Assembly: GCA_934675165.1 (NCBI GenBank)
Contig: CAKUPP010000011.1
Coordinates: 1-34,347 of the forward strand
Direction of reading: 5' to 3'
From: an uncultured Eubacteriales bacterium
GTDB taxonomy: Bacteria; Bacillota; Clostridia; Oscillospirales; Acutalibacteraceae
DNA length: 34,347 nucleotides
Shown here: positions 1-7,787 of the stretch, piece by piece
Position numbering within the stretch: the stretch's first letter is position 1
Layout: each line of letters starts with the position of its first letter
Program-made: the position numbers and the translations under genes
The notes under the pieces: generated by a model
Database searches by the model: none
Told to the model about the DNA's origin: nothing
What the model saw: the letters and a program-made list of their open reading frames with translations, nothing else

Positions 1-702
1 AATAAAAAGATAATAGATATAGAAATTCAAGTAGCGCGAATGAAATATATGTGCGAAAGAATACTGTGTTACCTTTCAAAAATGACATTGGAACAGATTG
101 GTTCTGGCGAGGACTATGGAAAGATCCAAAAAGTAGTAAGTATAGTAATTGCTGCAGATCATATATTGATTAAGGATAGCAAAAGTCAACACAATAGATA
201 TGTTCTGTACGATAAAAAATCTGGATCAACGTTTACAGACAAAATGGAAGTAAACACGTTAGATTTAATGAAGAAACCGGACCCCAAGACAAGTGATCCA
301 AACATAACAAAGTGGGTAGAGTTTTTTAATGCGAAGACAGAGGAGGAGTTAAAAATGGTTAATGAAATGCCAGATGTAGCAGTAAAGCAAGCTGCGCAGA
401 TAGTGTTAAAAGTTAATCAAGACGAAGACCTCAGAGTTAGAGCAGAACAAAGAGAGAATGCCGTGAGAGCGTATAACAGCGAAATGTTGGCCAGTAAACA
501 AGAAGGAATGAAAATAGGTATAGCAAGAGGCAGGGCAGAAGGAATGGAAGAAGGTATAAATAAGGGCAGAGCAGAAGGTGCAGAAGCCGAAAAAATAGAA
601 CTAGCAAAAAATGCTTTAAAAAATGGATTAGACGTTGAAATGGTTTCTAATATAACAAAGTTACCAATAGATGAAATAAATAAAATAAAAAATGAGATGT
701 AA
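1..702 (+). CDS. Rpn/PD-(D/E)XK nuclease family protein, 5' end outside window
   Basis: The frame is open from base 1, so the gene begins before the window; the ATG at 40 is internal. The first visible residues read DIEIQVARMKYMCERILCY, which matches the end of the PD-(D/E)XK core of the Rpn/PDDEXK transposase-like family (an ExQ variant of the catalytic ExK), followed by a GEDYGKIQKVVSIVI segment typical of that family. The C-terminal third is charged and contains two GRAEG-type repeats, with a short helical tail (NGLDVEMVSNITKLPIDEINKI), a layout common in these proteins. Family members are DNA endonucleases linked to RecA-independent recombination and are often present in many dispersed copies. 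The family call is sound; the activity of this copy is unknown because the N-terminal catalytic residues are not visible. Confidence 0.8.
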   Translation, partial: NKKIIDIEIQVARMKYMCERILCYLSKMTLEQIGSGEDYGKIQKVVSIVIAADHILIKDSKSQHNRYVLYDKKSGSTFTDKMEVNTLDLMKKPDPKTSDPNITKWVEFFNAKTEEELKMVNEMPDVAVKQAAQIVLKVNQDEDLRVRAEQRENAVRAYNSEMLASKQEGMKIGIARGRAEGMEEGINKGRAEGAEAEKIELAKNALKNGLDVEMVSNITKLPIDEINKIKNEM

Positions 703-719
703 AAAACTGTAGTATTAGA

Positions 720-1118
720 TTACAATTTACGTGAATTTACGCCTAGTATTCCGCCAAATCCTCCTGCTGAAATCATTAAAAGAGCTCTTGTGAAAGTCAG
801 CAAGGATACTGACTCACCTACTGCTATGAGTCCTCCAAAAAAAATTATAACAAATAGCGTAAATCCGGCTGCAGTACCAAATAGGAGTCCGTTTTTGTGG
901 TGGATTTTTCCGGCAATAAACCCTGAAACAAATGAACTTATTACAGTTGATATCAACATAACAGCTTCAAGAATTTCGTATGGTATACAGCCTTTTTTTA
1001 AAATAAATAAAGACGTAGCTATTAGGAGTGCAGTACATAAAGCTGAGCCACATACCGTTCCGATTATAATTGGTTTAGCGGCGGTGTTGTTGACAGATTT
1101 TTTATCGGATTTACTCAT
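720..1118 (-). CDS. TIGR04086-like four-helix membrane protein
   Basis: 132 residues with four predicted hydrophobic helices (about 18-41, 47-69, 76-97 and 104-127) and glycine-rich segments such as SGFIAGKIHHKNGLLFGTAAG and SAGGFGGILG. The pattern and the place next to yajC match the TIGR04086 membrane family of Firmicutes, whose function is not established. A good site (AAGGAGAG) lies a few bases upstream of the ATG. It is the gene after yajC on the same strand, but an intrinsic terminator lies between them, so it may be only partly co-transcribed. The call rests on topology, glycine pattern and context rather than on a catalytic motif. Confidence 0.65.
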   Translation of the reverse strand: MSKSDKKSVNNTAAKPIIIGTVCGSALCTALLIATSLFILKKGCIPYEILEAVMLISTVISSFVSGFIAGKIHHKNGLLFGTAAGFTLFVIIFFGGLIAVGESVSLLTFTRALLMISAGGFGGILGVNSRKL

Positions 1119-1184
1119 TAATATCTCTCCTTGAAAAAATTTTGTGTTAACTAATTATTATTTTAAAATTTTAAATATATGCAT

Positions 1185-1224
1185 AAAAAACCCGAACAGA
1201 ATCAAAATTCGTTCGAGTTTTTTT
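1185..1224 (-). terminator. Terminator after yajC
   Basis: On the minus strand a 9-bp stem (AACTCGAAC with GTTCGGGTT, one G-U pair) closes a loop of about 13 bases and is followed by a run of T. The stop codon of yajC is three bases away. The plus strand also shows hairpin plus T run, so it could work in both directions. Confidence 0.8.
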
Positions 1225-1226
1225 AA

Positions 1227-1535
1227 TTATTTAGACTCAGATTTCATGTTTTCACAACTTGCTATAGCCCATTTTTTTATCCTTATCTTATCAGAAGCCG
1301 TTTCAATTACAACTGTATCGGAATCTTCCTTCATGCTTATAATTTTTCCTACAATTCCGCCAATAGTTGTTATTTCGTGACCGATATCTAAAGATTTTCT
1401 CATATCTTCTTCTTTTTTTCTTCTTTTTTGATTTGGTCGGAGCATTACAAAGTAAAGGCCAACCATCATTATCACTAGTAACATAACTTGACTGAAAACC
1501 TGAGAAGATGCTTCGTTTCCAAAAAGATTTTGCAT
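1227..1535 (-). CDS. yajC: Preprotein translocase accessory subunit YajC
   Basis: 102 residues: a short N-terminus, one transmembrane helix (about 13-31, VMLLVIMMVGLYFVMLRP) and a basic cytoplasmic domain with the typical RPNQKRRKKEEDMRKSL stretch, then IGHEITTIGGIVGKI, the conserved YajC core. YajC associates with SecDF and assists Sec-dependent export. The ATG at 1535 is chosen because GGAGGAC precedes it by about 10 bases and because 20 extra upstream residues would not fit the family. A good sigma-A-type promoter lies upstream. No secD or secF is present in the window. Confidence 0.93.
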   Translation of the reverse strand: MQNLFGNEASSQVFSQVMLLVIMMVGLYFVMLRPNQKRRKKEEDMRKSLDIGHEITTIGGIVGKIISMKEDSDTVVIETASDKIRIKKWAIASCENMKSESK

Positions 1536-1576
1536 AAAATTAAGTCCTCCGTATATATTATGGTAAAGTTTTGCGA

Positions 1577-1605
1577 GTATACTGTAATTATACACGTAAT
1601 GTGAA
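1577..1605 (-). promoter_or_regulatory. Sigma-A type promoter of yajC
   Basis: Minus strand TTGATT, 17-base spacer, TATAAT, ending about 40 bases before the yajC start. Confidence 0.7.
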
Positions 1606-1754
1606 ATATAATCAATGGATTAAATTGCAATTTACTTATTTTATATAAAAATATATTTTTTATATAAATAATTATAAAAAATAATAGATAAATCTAAATG
1701 AATATAACAAAGCACACTTAAATTAAAGGTGTTAAAAAATTTTTTAATATATTG

Positions 1755-1795
1755 TGCATAAATTCTGTTGACAAATATTATTTATGCAGTATAAT
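1755..1795 (+). promoter_or_regulatory. Promoter of the WASP-like gene with flanking inverted repeat
   Basis: TTGACA at 1768-1773, a 16-base spacer and TATAAT at 1790-1795 form a near-consensus sigma-A promoter. An exact 8-bp inverted repeat, TGCATAAA (1755-1762) and TTTATGCA (1781-1788), brackets the -35 box and abuts the -10 box. This is where a repressor or activator dimer could bind; that role is inference. The leader to the start codon is about 70 bases. Confidence 0.75.
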
Positions 1796-1872
1796 TTTAT
1801 TATATAAAATAAACAATATTTAAGTACATGTGTATTTTTCAAGTTTAAATTAAGTGCGAAAGGATGGTAAAA

Positions 1873-4866
1873 ATGAAATTTTCAATAAAAAATTTTAAAT
1901 TAGGTAATGTTCTTAGAAATGTTTCTTCAAAAGTAAAAACTGGTAATGTTAATAAGTTAGTAGACGGTATAAAAAAAGTTAATAAATCATTTGATCAAGC
2001 TTCTAGATCTTTGAATGCCAGCAAAGAATATAATTTTAATGGTATTGAAACGATTCCATACAGTGATACAAAGGATTCAAATAGTGGATCAAGTAGTGTT
2101 AATGCGACCGGACCGACTACTGCGGTTATAGCAGTATATAATGAGTGTATAAATCTCATAAAAAGCAATAAATCATTTGATATTAATAACGTCAATGATA
2201 ACAGTGGTAGAAAATGTACTTTTTTATGTGAACAAAATGCACCTGGGTTGAAAAAAAAATTGAAAAAATATATAAATGACAATTATGGAAAAACGTGGCA
2301 CGCCTCAATATTAAACGATAATGTTATAAAAGCACTTGTGAATTTAAATAAAAACATGATAAATTCGAATAATACCATACGAGAATTAAATGGAGGAGCA
2401 GCGTCAGTGCCATCATCTAAATTAAGTGAAGAAGATGAAAAGAAAAGTGAAGAAAACAGTTTTGCAGGAATGCAAACGCCATTGGAAGCCTATAAAAATA
2501 TGCTTGAAAAGCAAAGAAAGGAGAGCCCCCCCTCCCCTCCCGTTCGTACTAAGAAAAAATCGGACGAAACACTTCAGCACCATGCGGAAGTGGACGCAAG
2601 ACATACAAGTGTTAAAAGTGATTTTAACTCACATACTGACGCAACAAATGGTTCTACGGAGCTGAATGGTTCGGATAAAAATGCAAATAAATTAAGCTCG
2701 AAGGCGTTACCGGGACAGAATAAGACAGCAGAACCGGTTAAAGTATCTCAGCACCATGCAGAAGGGGGCGCAGAACATACAAGTGCTACAAGTGGAAAAC
2801 GTGATTTTAAATCACCTAGTAGCGCAACAAATGATTTTGTGGACCTAAGTGATCTTGATAAACTTGCAGATGGATTAGAAACTGAGGTGTTATCGGAACA
2901 AAAACAGACAACAAAACTAACTGAAGAAGAACTTAATGCGTTAGATGAAGTTACCGGTACACCTAAAAATGAAAGCAAACTCTCTAACACATCGAAAACT
3001 GAAAAAGCGCCTGCGTTGTCAGGGAATGGTGGTGTACATGCTGCTCCTGCGGGGAAAAAGGACGTTACACCTAAACAAGCGACAAATCCTAAACAAACGA
3101 CAAATCATACAACTGCTGCTCCTGCGGAGAAAAATGGTACTGCACCTAGACAGAGTGTGCACGTTGGCACAACTGGTGGAGCAGGAATGTTTAAGAACTT
3201 CGCGAAGGTGCATAATGAAACAATTACAAATAAATCAGGTGCTCGTGCATTGCCGAATAGAGGTGCAACGTTACCACAACAGCATCACCGCCCGTTGTCT
3301 TATTTTTCTCAAGAGAAGGAAAAAAGTGCTACTCTTAACCATGTTCCGATTACTAATAGTGAAAAAGAAAAAAAATTGACAGACAATTTTGAAAAAATGG
3401 CTGACAGCATAAAAAAAATTAACGATATTGAAGATATCAAAAAAGAAATTCATAGTAAGAAAATTTGTGGCCAATTAGAAACAACTCACAACCAAATGCG
3501 TGGTACCGCTCCATGTGCAGTTGATAAACAGATGCGGGATTTGTGTACTGATATATCGCAAACATTAGGTTGTTATGAGAAGTATGCCAAGCGGCTGGGT
3601 AATATTAATATTTATGAAGCATTAGAAGCATTTATTAGTAATTTTAAAAAAGGTCGTAACGTTACAAAGGAATGGGCAGCTATTCCTAAGAGCGCACGAG
3701 ATTTGGTTGATGGTTTAATTGAATTATATAAAAATATTTCGCCACTTGATCTTAGTAAGGAAGAAAAAATATTGTTAGAAAATTTTAAAAAGGCAACTGA
3801 AAAAATTAATAATATTAATAATATCAAAGGAAAATTTGAGGATTTAAAAGCAGTGCACAACCTAGTATGTAAAGATATCATGTCATATAACGTTAATAAA
3901 TCTACGAAGGACTTGTATAATGATATAGCAAAAATAGTAAGCTATTATATGGAATATGCCAATCTGGATGATAGTACACCTTTTAATAATTATGAAACAT
4001 TAGGTAGATTTATTAAGAATTTTGAAGATACACGGAGTACTATTCCTAAGCACGCACAAGGTTTGGTTGGTGGTTTAATTGAATTATATAAAAAGATTCC
4101 GACACCGTTGTCAGCGAGACGACCAGCAACTCAAACAAGAAATCGTGCACCAGCGCCACCACCGGTACCAGATAGATCTGCAGTTGCATCAGCGCCACCG
4201 TTGCCAAAGAGAGGAGCAGCGAGACAGCAACCAAACCACGCGAGTGGCCCCAATGGATCAATTCAAACAGGAACTCGTGCACGAATGCCATTGCCTACTC
4301 AAGGCCGTGTACTTCCTCCGAACCCGAGCCCATCTTCAGTGGAGGAAGCAACGCGCCAAACGTCTTCAGGGCAAGTAACGCCTCCAGTGGATGTGTCTTC
4401 AGTATCAGCGCCTCAAACACCTTCAGCGCCAGCGGCGCCCCAAACGAGACCTCCAGTAGCGCCAGCGCCTCAAACATCTTCAACGCCAGCGGCGCCTCCA
4501 GCGCCATCAACTCCAGAAACACCATCTTCGGTGAATTCAAATTCTGAAATACCACCGGCACCACCAGCGCCCCAAGCCCCTCAAGCACCAGCGGCTCCTT
4601 CAGCACCACCAGCCCCCCCAGCACCATCAGCTCCAGCAGCACAAATGTCCTCGACACCCGGTAGTACGAGCACACTTGCAGATGAAATAAATGAAAAGAA
4701 AGCGACGCTGCGTAAAACACCTCCAAAAGATAACAGTGTAGGTGCAAATACAGATACAGCAGTTACTGACATGACTACACTATTAAGGAATGCTTTAAAA
4801 GGGCGCCATGTTGCAATGCAAGATAGTGAGGAGCCTGAAACAGACTCCGATGAGTGGACTGACTAA
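1873..4866 (+). CDS. WASP-like protein: proline-rich region plus WH2-central-acidic C-terminus
   Basis: 997 residues. The ATG at 1873 is preferred over the one at 1864 because AAGGA lies 8 bases before it. There is no Sec signal peptide or transmembrane helix. Order of parts: basic N-terminal region (1-150); PxxPxR motif at 218-225; a 58-residue imperfect duplication beginning at Q235 and Q293; two tandem helical repeats of about 115-125 residues (about 500-626 and 629-743), each ending GLIELYK; SH3-ligand-like PPPVPDR (762-768) and APPLPKR (774-780); a Pro/Ala/Ser-rich stretch to about 926; a WH2-like motif LADEINEKKATLRKT (935-949); an amphipathic LLRNALKGRHVAM (970-982) and an acidic tail ending DEWTD. 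The Trp is third from the end, as in N-WASP and WASP. WASP-type VCA segments bind actin and the Arp2/3 complex, so an actin-nucleation-promoting effector is inferred. The delivery route is unknown. It is a single-gene unit with its own promoter and terminator. The proline-rich part is much richer in GC than its neighbours. Confidence 0.8.
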   Translation: MKFSIKNFKLGNVLRNVSSKVKTGNVNKLVDGIKKVNKSFDQASRSLNASKEYNFNGIETIPYSDTKDSNSGSSSVNATGPTTAVIAVYNECINLIKSNKSFDINNVNDNSGRKCTFLCEQNAPGLKKKLKKYINDNYGKTWHASILNDNVIKALVNLNKNMINSNNTIRELNGGAASVPSSKLSEEDEKKSEENSFAGMQTPLEAYKNMLEKQRKESPPSPPVRTKKKSDETLQHHAEVDARHTSVKSDFNSHTDATNGSTELNGSDKNANKLSSKALPGQNKTAEPVKVSQHHAEGGAEHTSATSGKRDFKSPSSATNDFVDLSDLDKLADGLETEVLSEQKQTTKLTEEELNALDEVTGTPKNESKLSNTSKTEKAPALSGNGGVHAAPAGKKDVTPKQATNPKQTTNHTTAAPAEKNGTAPRQSVHVGTTGGAGMFKNFAKVHNETITNKSGARALPNRGATLPQQHHRPLSYFSQEKEKSATLNHVPITNSEKEKKLTDNFEKMADSIKKINDIEDIKKEIHSKKICGQLETTHNQMRGTAPCAVDKQMRDLCTDISQTLGCYEKYAKRLGNINIYEALEAFISNFKKGRNVTKEWAAIPKSARDLVDGLIELYKNISPLDLSKEEKILLENFKKATEKINNINNIKGKFEDLKAVHNLVCKDIMSYNVNKSTKDLYNDIAKIVSYYMEYANLDDSTPFNNYETLGRFIKNFEDTRSTIPKHAQGLVGGLIELYKKIPTPLSARRPATQTRNRAPAPPPVPDRSAVASAPPLPKRGAARQQPNHASGPNGSIQTGTRARMPLPTQGRVLPPNPSPSSVEEATRQTSSGQVTPPVDVSSVSAPQTPSAPAAPQTRPPVAPAPQTSSTPAAPPAPSTPETPSSVNSNSEIPPAPPAPQAPQAPAAPSAPPAPPAPSAPAAQMSSTPGSTSTLADEINEKKATLRKTPPKDNSVGANTDTAVTDMTTLLRNALKGRHVAMQDSEEPETDSDEWTD
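2575..2922 (+). repeat. Two-unit imperfect direct repeat inside the WASP-like gene
   Basis: Two units of about 174 bases start at CAG 2575 and CAG 2749. Each encodes QHHAE, a variable stretch, HTS, a DF-S/K patch and ATN, followed by a Lys/Asp-rich segment. They are diverged duplications in a disordered-looking region, between the first PxxPxR motif and the helical repeats. Confidence 0.75.
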
Positions 4867-4903
4867 TAAAAGAGCAACATTATAAAAACTGACTCGAACT
4901 AAG

Positions 4904-4945
4904 AAAAGCTATCTGTTTAATTAAATTTGAACAGGTAGTTTTTTC
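4904..4945 (+). terminator. Terminator of the WASP-like gene
   Basis: CTATCTGTTT and GAACAGGTAG pair around an AT loop and are followed by TTTTTTC. It starts about 40 bases after the stop codon. Confidence 0.8.
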
Positions 4946-5420
4946 TTTATGGTTTGCATTTTGTTTTGATTTTTTATGTGAAGAAGCTTAAAATTCCCAA
5001 AATTTTTAAATCGATTATACTTCGTCTGAAAGATTGTGATGTTAGTTTTTAAAAATGTATAAAATTTTTAGATGTTTTTATTTTTTACGGTTGCTCTTCA
5101 GAACAACTTGTAGTGTTATACAGGTGAAAATAAATATAGAGACAGATGAAAATAAAAAATGTAGAAGTATAATGAATTTTATCCCATGACGAATGATGTG
5201 GTTTTTAAAAAATTTTGGTGACATAAACAGTAAAAAGTAATAAAAGGATTTTTGAGCATTATTCTGGATATACCAGATAATTGATAAATATTTTGTGTGT
5301 TGGTGGCATATAAATTTATTGTTTATCATAAAATTCAATTTTTTGAATATTTTTTCTATATATGACCATTATAAAATATTGTAATGATTTAAAATTTCTC
5401 ATAAAGGACAAGATTTTATC
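4946..5420. other. AT-rich intergenic stretch
   Basis: No supported gene. A minus-strand frame of 86 codons (5078-5338) would need a TTG start, lacks a ribosome binding site and is made of AT-rich codons, so I do not call it. A short hairpin (GTTGCTC/GAACAAC, about 5090-5106) has no U tract. No convincing promoter for the next gene was found. Confidence 0.5.
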
Positions 5421-5657
5421 ATGATTAAATTGTTTGAAACACTAAAAAAGAAACAGATAAACAAAAGAAGGGAAGAGAGTAGAAATAAAATTATTGAAGA
5501 AATAAAAAACATATGCTTTGAAATGGATCAAACAAATAACTGGTTTCAAATGGAAAATGATAATGATTTAATTGATGCTTGTATACATCAAAGGGAGGTT
5601 TTGAGTGCCAAATATAGATATTTTATGAACAAGATTAGGTTGAATAAAATTTCTTAG
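5421..5657 (+). CDS. YaaL-like DUF2508 protein
   Basis: 78 residues, soluble and highly charged. The second half (DNDLIDACIHQREVLSAKYRYFMNK) carries the DUF2508/YaaL signature: a D-LID core, then an A-x-x-RY-like segment that here reads AKYRYF. In Bacillus and Clostridia yaaL lies just before bofA, as here, with only 12 bases between the genes. The function of YaaL is not established. AAAGGA lies about 12 bases before the ATG. The BofA ribosome binding site overlaps this gene's stop codon, so the two are probably translated from one message. Confidence 0.8.
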   Translation: MIKLFETLKKKQINKRREESRNKIIEEIKNICFEMDQTNNWFQMENDNDLIDACIHQREVLSAKYRYFMNKIRLNKIS

Positions 5658-5669
5658 GAGTGCTGAGGT

Positions 5670-5933
5670 ATGAGCAAATGTTTAATGGCGTTTATGCCTA
5701 TTTCGATTTTTACGATACTTTTTATACTTAATTTATTAGCCAAAAAGCCAAGACCTTTTTTTAAATCTTTGTGTTTATCATTAAGTGGTATAGTGAGTCT
5801 AGTAGCGCTTATGTTTATGGAAAATTTTACTGGAATAACTATACCTATAAATTTTTTAAGTCTTGGCATTGCTGCACTTTTGGGTGTACCAGGAGTAGGT
5901 TTTTTAACAGTTTTAAATACTATTTTTGTGTAG
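5670..5933 (+). CDS. bofA: Pro-sigma-K processing inhibitor BofA family protein
   Basis: 87 residues with hydrophobic helices at about 8-24 and 33-50 and a third, less polar C-terminal segment. The C-terminal signature GITIPINFLSLGIAALLGVPG is the BofA family motif (GI-x-[LIV]-PIN then LG[IV]PGV). In Bacillus subtilis BofA sits in the outer forespore membrane with SpoIVFA and holds the SpoIVFB protease inactive until pro-sigma-K is to be cut. AGGAG, overlapping the stop of the preceding yaaL-like gene, lies 9 bases before the ATG. In many Clostridia BofA is kept even where the sigma-K checkpoint differs, so its exact role here is open. Confidence 0.85.
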   Translation: MSKCLMAFMPISIFTILFILNLLAKKPRPFFKSLCLSLSGIVSLVALMFMENFTGITIPINFLSLGIAALLGVPGVGFLTVLNTIFV

Positions 5934-5999
5934 TTGTAATTTAGAGATGGTATTTAGATGTGGTGGAAACATAAAAAAATTTTAAATGATTATATTTTA

Positions 6000-6027
6000 A
6001 GGTGATTGTATGATCGCCGTTTTTTTA
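6000..6027 (+). terminator. Terminator of yaaL-bofA
   Basis: GGTGAT and ATCGCC form a 6-bp stem (one G-U pair) with a 6-base loop, followed by G and a run of seven T. Confidence 0.75.
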
Positions 6028-6095
6028 TTGCAATATTTTTGATATTGTGGCTTAATATGTTTATGTAAATTTATTATGTTGAGGTGTGTAAATTG

Positions 6096-6482
6096 ATGTT
6101 TAAATATTTAAAAAGATTTTTTGTAATTTTAATTTTGAGTATTCTTTTTATTCCAAGTACAAAAGCGTATCATTTGTTTTTAGACGTTAATGTTTGGGGC
6201 TTTTGTACAATTGTAAAAATTTGTAGAGGAAATAATCACCATATTATCTGGGAGAAACATTTTTTAACTCCAGAATTGTTAAATAGTGCAAAAAAAGAAG
6301 AAGTCCCTAAGGTGATAGCTTATTTAAAAACAATTACATATAAACGTATAAAAAGTAATTCTGCGAAATTGAAAATACGAAAATATATGAGAGCTTTGAA
6401 TAAAAACAAAAATAAATTTTCAGAAAGCGATGTTATTAAATTAAATAATTTAATATTTTTGACTGCTTTGAAAAATATTTAA
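6096..6482 (+). CDS. Small exported protein of unknown function
   Basis: 128 residues. A classical signal peptide is present: MFKYLKRFF, a hydrophobic core (VILILSILFI) and PSTKA before YHLF. The mature part is about 105 residues and basic, with two cysteines (in GFC and KICRG) that could form a disulphide, and a predicted helical Lys/Asn-rich C-terminal half. I recognise no family. The ATG at 6096 has GAGGTG 9 bases before it; a GTG at 6084 would overlap that site. The following gene starts 18 bases downstream, so the two form an operon-like pair. Confidence 0.75.
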   Translation: MFKYLKRFFVILILSILFIPSTKAYHLFLDVNVWGFCTIVKICRGNNHHIIWEKHFLTPELLNSAKKEEVPKVIAYLKTITYKRIKSNSAKLKIRKYMRALNKNKNKFSESDVIKLNNLIFLTALKNI

Positions 6483-6500
6483 AGTGAGGAGTGTTTAAAT

Positions 6501-7424
6501 ATGCCATGCAGCAAAAGAAAACGAGGTTATAAAAAAACATTGATTAATAAAAAAAGTAAAAAAGTCAGTGTAAATGAATTTAAATCAGGTATGTTAAGTG
6601 GAAAATTTAATACTCCAAAAAAAAGTAAAATTTTATCAAAATCAAATAAGTTAAATTCGCCTAGTGTAACTAGTCAAACAAGAAAAATTTTGTGTGATTC
6701 TATTGAAACGTGTAATGTTATTAAAAAAGAAATATCAATAAATAAAGCATTTTGTACTGAAAACAATGTTAGATATATCAGCGAAGTAATTGCGCAAATT
6801 ATATCAGCTAAAGAAATAAAAGAGTTATTTAAAATTTTTACACCGTTTGGTGATTGTAATTTGCGTTTTATGAGTAACAACAATTATTGTGCAGTAGTAA
6901 ATGGTGTTTCTGCGCAGGCTGGGACATATGATTTTTTGCTCAGTGCTATTAATAATTTTAAAAATAAAAACAAATTGATAGAAGAAATAAGTAATTTTCT
7001 TAGTTGTGAAATCAAAGAGGATTTTACATTTAATTTGGAGGGAGATATTTGTAAAAACATATACGATGTTATGCGTGATCATATGGATAATACAGCAATC
7101 AATAATATAGATACACAAGTTGAATATTGCAAAGGATATAGGGGCAAAGCTTTTAAAATTACTTATAAAGATGTAGCTGCTTTAATGTGTGGTGTATTTA
7201 TTTCTGAAATGATTAGAAGTGCAGGAAAGCTTGTTAGGAGTGCGTTTTTAAATGATGAATGGCCTGAAGATGCTGAAAAATTAAGAAAAAAATTTTTGCA
7301 GAGTAATAAACGGGGGAATGAAAAATTTAGAAATGCTTTGATGCACAAATCTTCTGAATGTGTTGATATTTTAAAGAGAGCTTTGGCAACAGTCTCGCCT
7401 TTAAAAGAGAAAATTAAAAAGTAA
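6501..7424 (+). CDS. Unknown protein with strongly basic N-terminal tail
   Basis: 307 residues, no signal peptide and no membrane segment. Residues 1-60 are Lys/Arg/Ser-rich and disordered-looking, starting PCSKRKRGYKKTLINKKSKK, which resembles a bipartite nuclear localisation signal. Residues about 60-300 look like a folded, mainly helical domain with several cysteines (CDSIETC, GDC, NYC, LSC, EYC, LMC). No family recognised. GAGGAG lies 10 bases before the ATG. It follows the small exported protein by 18 bases. A basic tail could equally bind nucleic acid in the bacterium itself; the context of secreted and host-like proteins makes a host-directed role worth considering, but that is inference. 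Confidence 0.75.
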   Translation: MPCSKRKRGYKKTLINKKSKKVSVNEFKSGMLSGKFNTPKKSKILSKSNKLNSPSVTSQTRKILCDSIETCNVIKKEISINKAFCTENNVRYISEVIAQIISAKEIKELFKIFTPFGDCNLRFMSNNNYCAVVNGVSAQAGTYDFLLSAINNFKNKNKLIEEISNFLSCEIKEDFTFNLEGDICKNIYDVMRDHMDNTAINNIDTQVEYCKGYRGKAFKITYKDVAALMCGVFISEMIRSAGKLVRSAFLNDEWPEDAEKLRKKFLQSNKRGNEKFRNALMHKSSECVDILKRALATVSPLKEKIKK

Positions 7425-7787
7425 TATTTAACAAGAATCGTGTTTTTTTATATAAAATAAAGTTGTGAGAATCGATAAATTTTTTATTGTAATTATTATT
7501 TGGTTTGTTTTTAGTATTAAAGTTATTATTGCAATTTTCAAATTTAAAAATATTGATGTGGAAAATAGGTGAAAATGGATTAAATATTGTACGTGGATTA
7601 CTAATATTTTTCCAATATTATAATGTGAAATTTAAATACGATTATGAATTATGATAAATTTATATTTAAAAATTAAAAAAAATTGAAAAAATTTGGTATA
7701 TATTAGAATTGTAAAGATCTAAATGAAAAAGTAGAATACGTGTATGTAAAATTTTATTTGATTGTTTTAAATCAGGAGGAATAGTGT
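7425..7787. other. AT-rich intergenic region before the ankyrin gene
   Basis: No gene seen. A TATAAT box at 7619-7624 has no good -35 partner, and a TATATT at 7699-7704 is likewise weak, so the promoter of the following gene is not fixed. No clear terminator follows the upstream gene. Confidence 0.4.

Noticed and set aside
2426..3379. Alternative plus-strand frames inside the WASP-like gene
   Set aside because: They read Lys/Arg-rich or Gln-rich low-complexity sequence in a shifted frame. The main frame is continuous with consistent domains, so no frameshift is implied.
4295..4772. Long minus-strand frames opposite the Pro-rich part of the WASP-like gene
   Set aside because: Mirror-image low-complexity frames caused by the repetitive proline codons; no ribosome binding site or domain.
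1873..4866. CRISPR-like or simple repeat array in the repetitive gene
   Set aside because: Repeats are imperfect, in frame and translated; there are no constant repeats with unique spacers.
5090..5106. Short inverted repeat GTTGCTC/GAACAAC
   Set aside because: No T run on either side; does not look like a terminator.
5078..5338. 86-codon hydrophobic frame on the minus strand
   Set aside because: Needs a TTG start, has no ribosome binding site and reflects AT-rich sequence.
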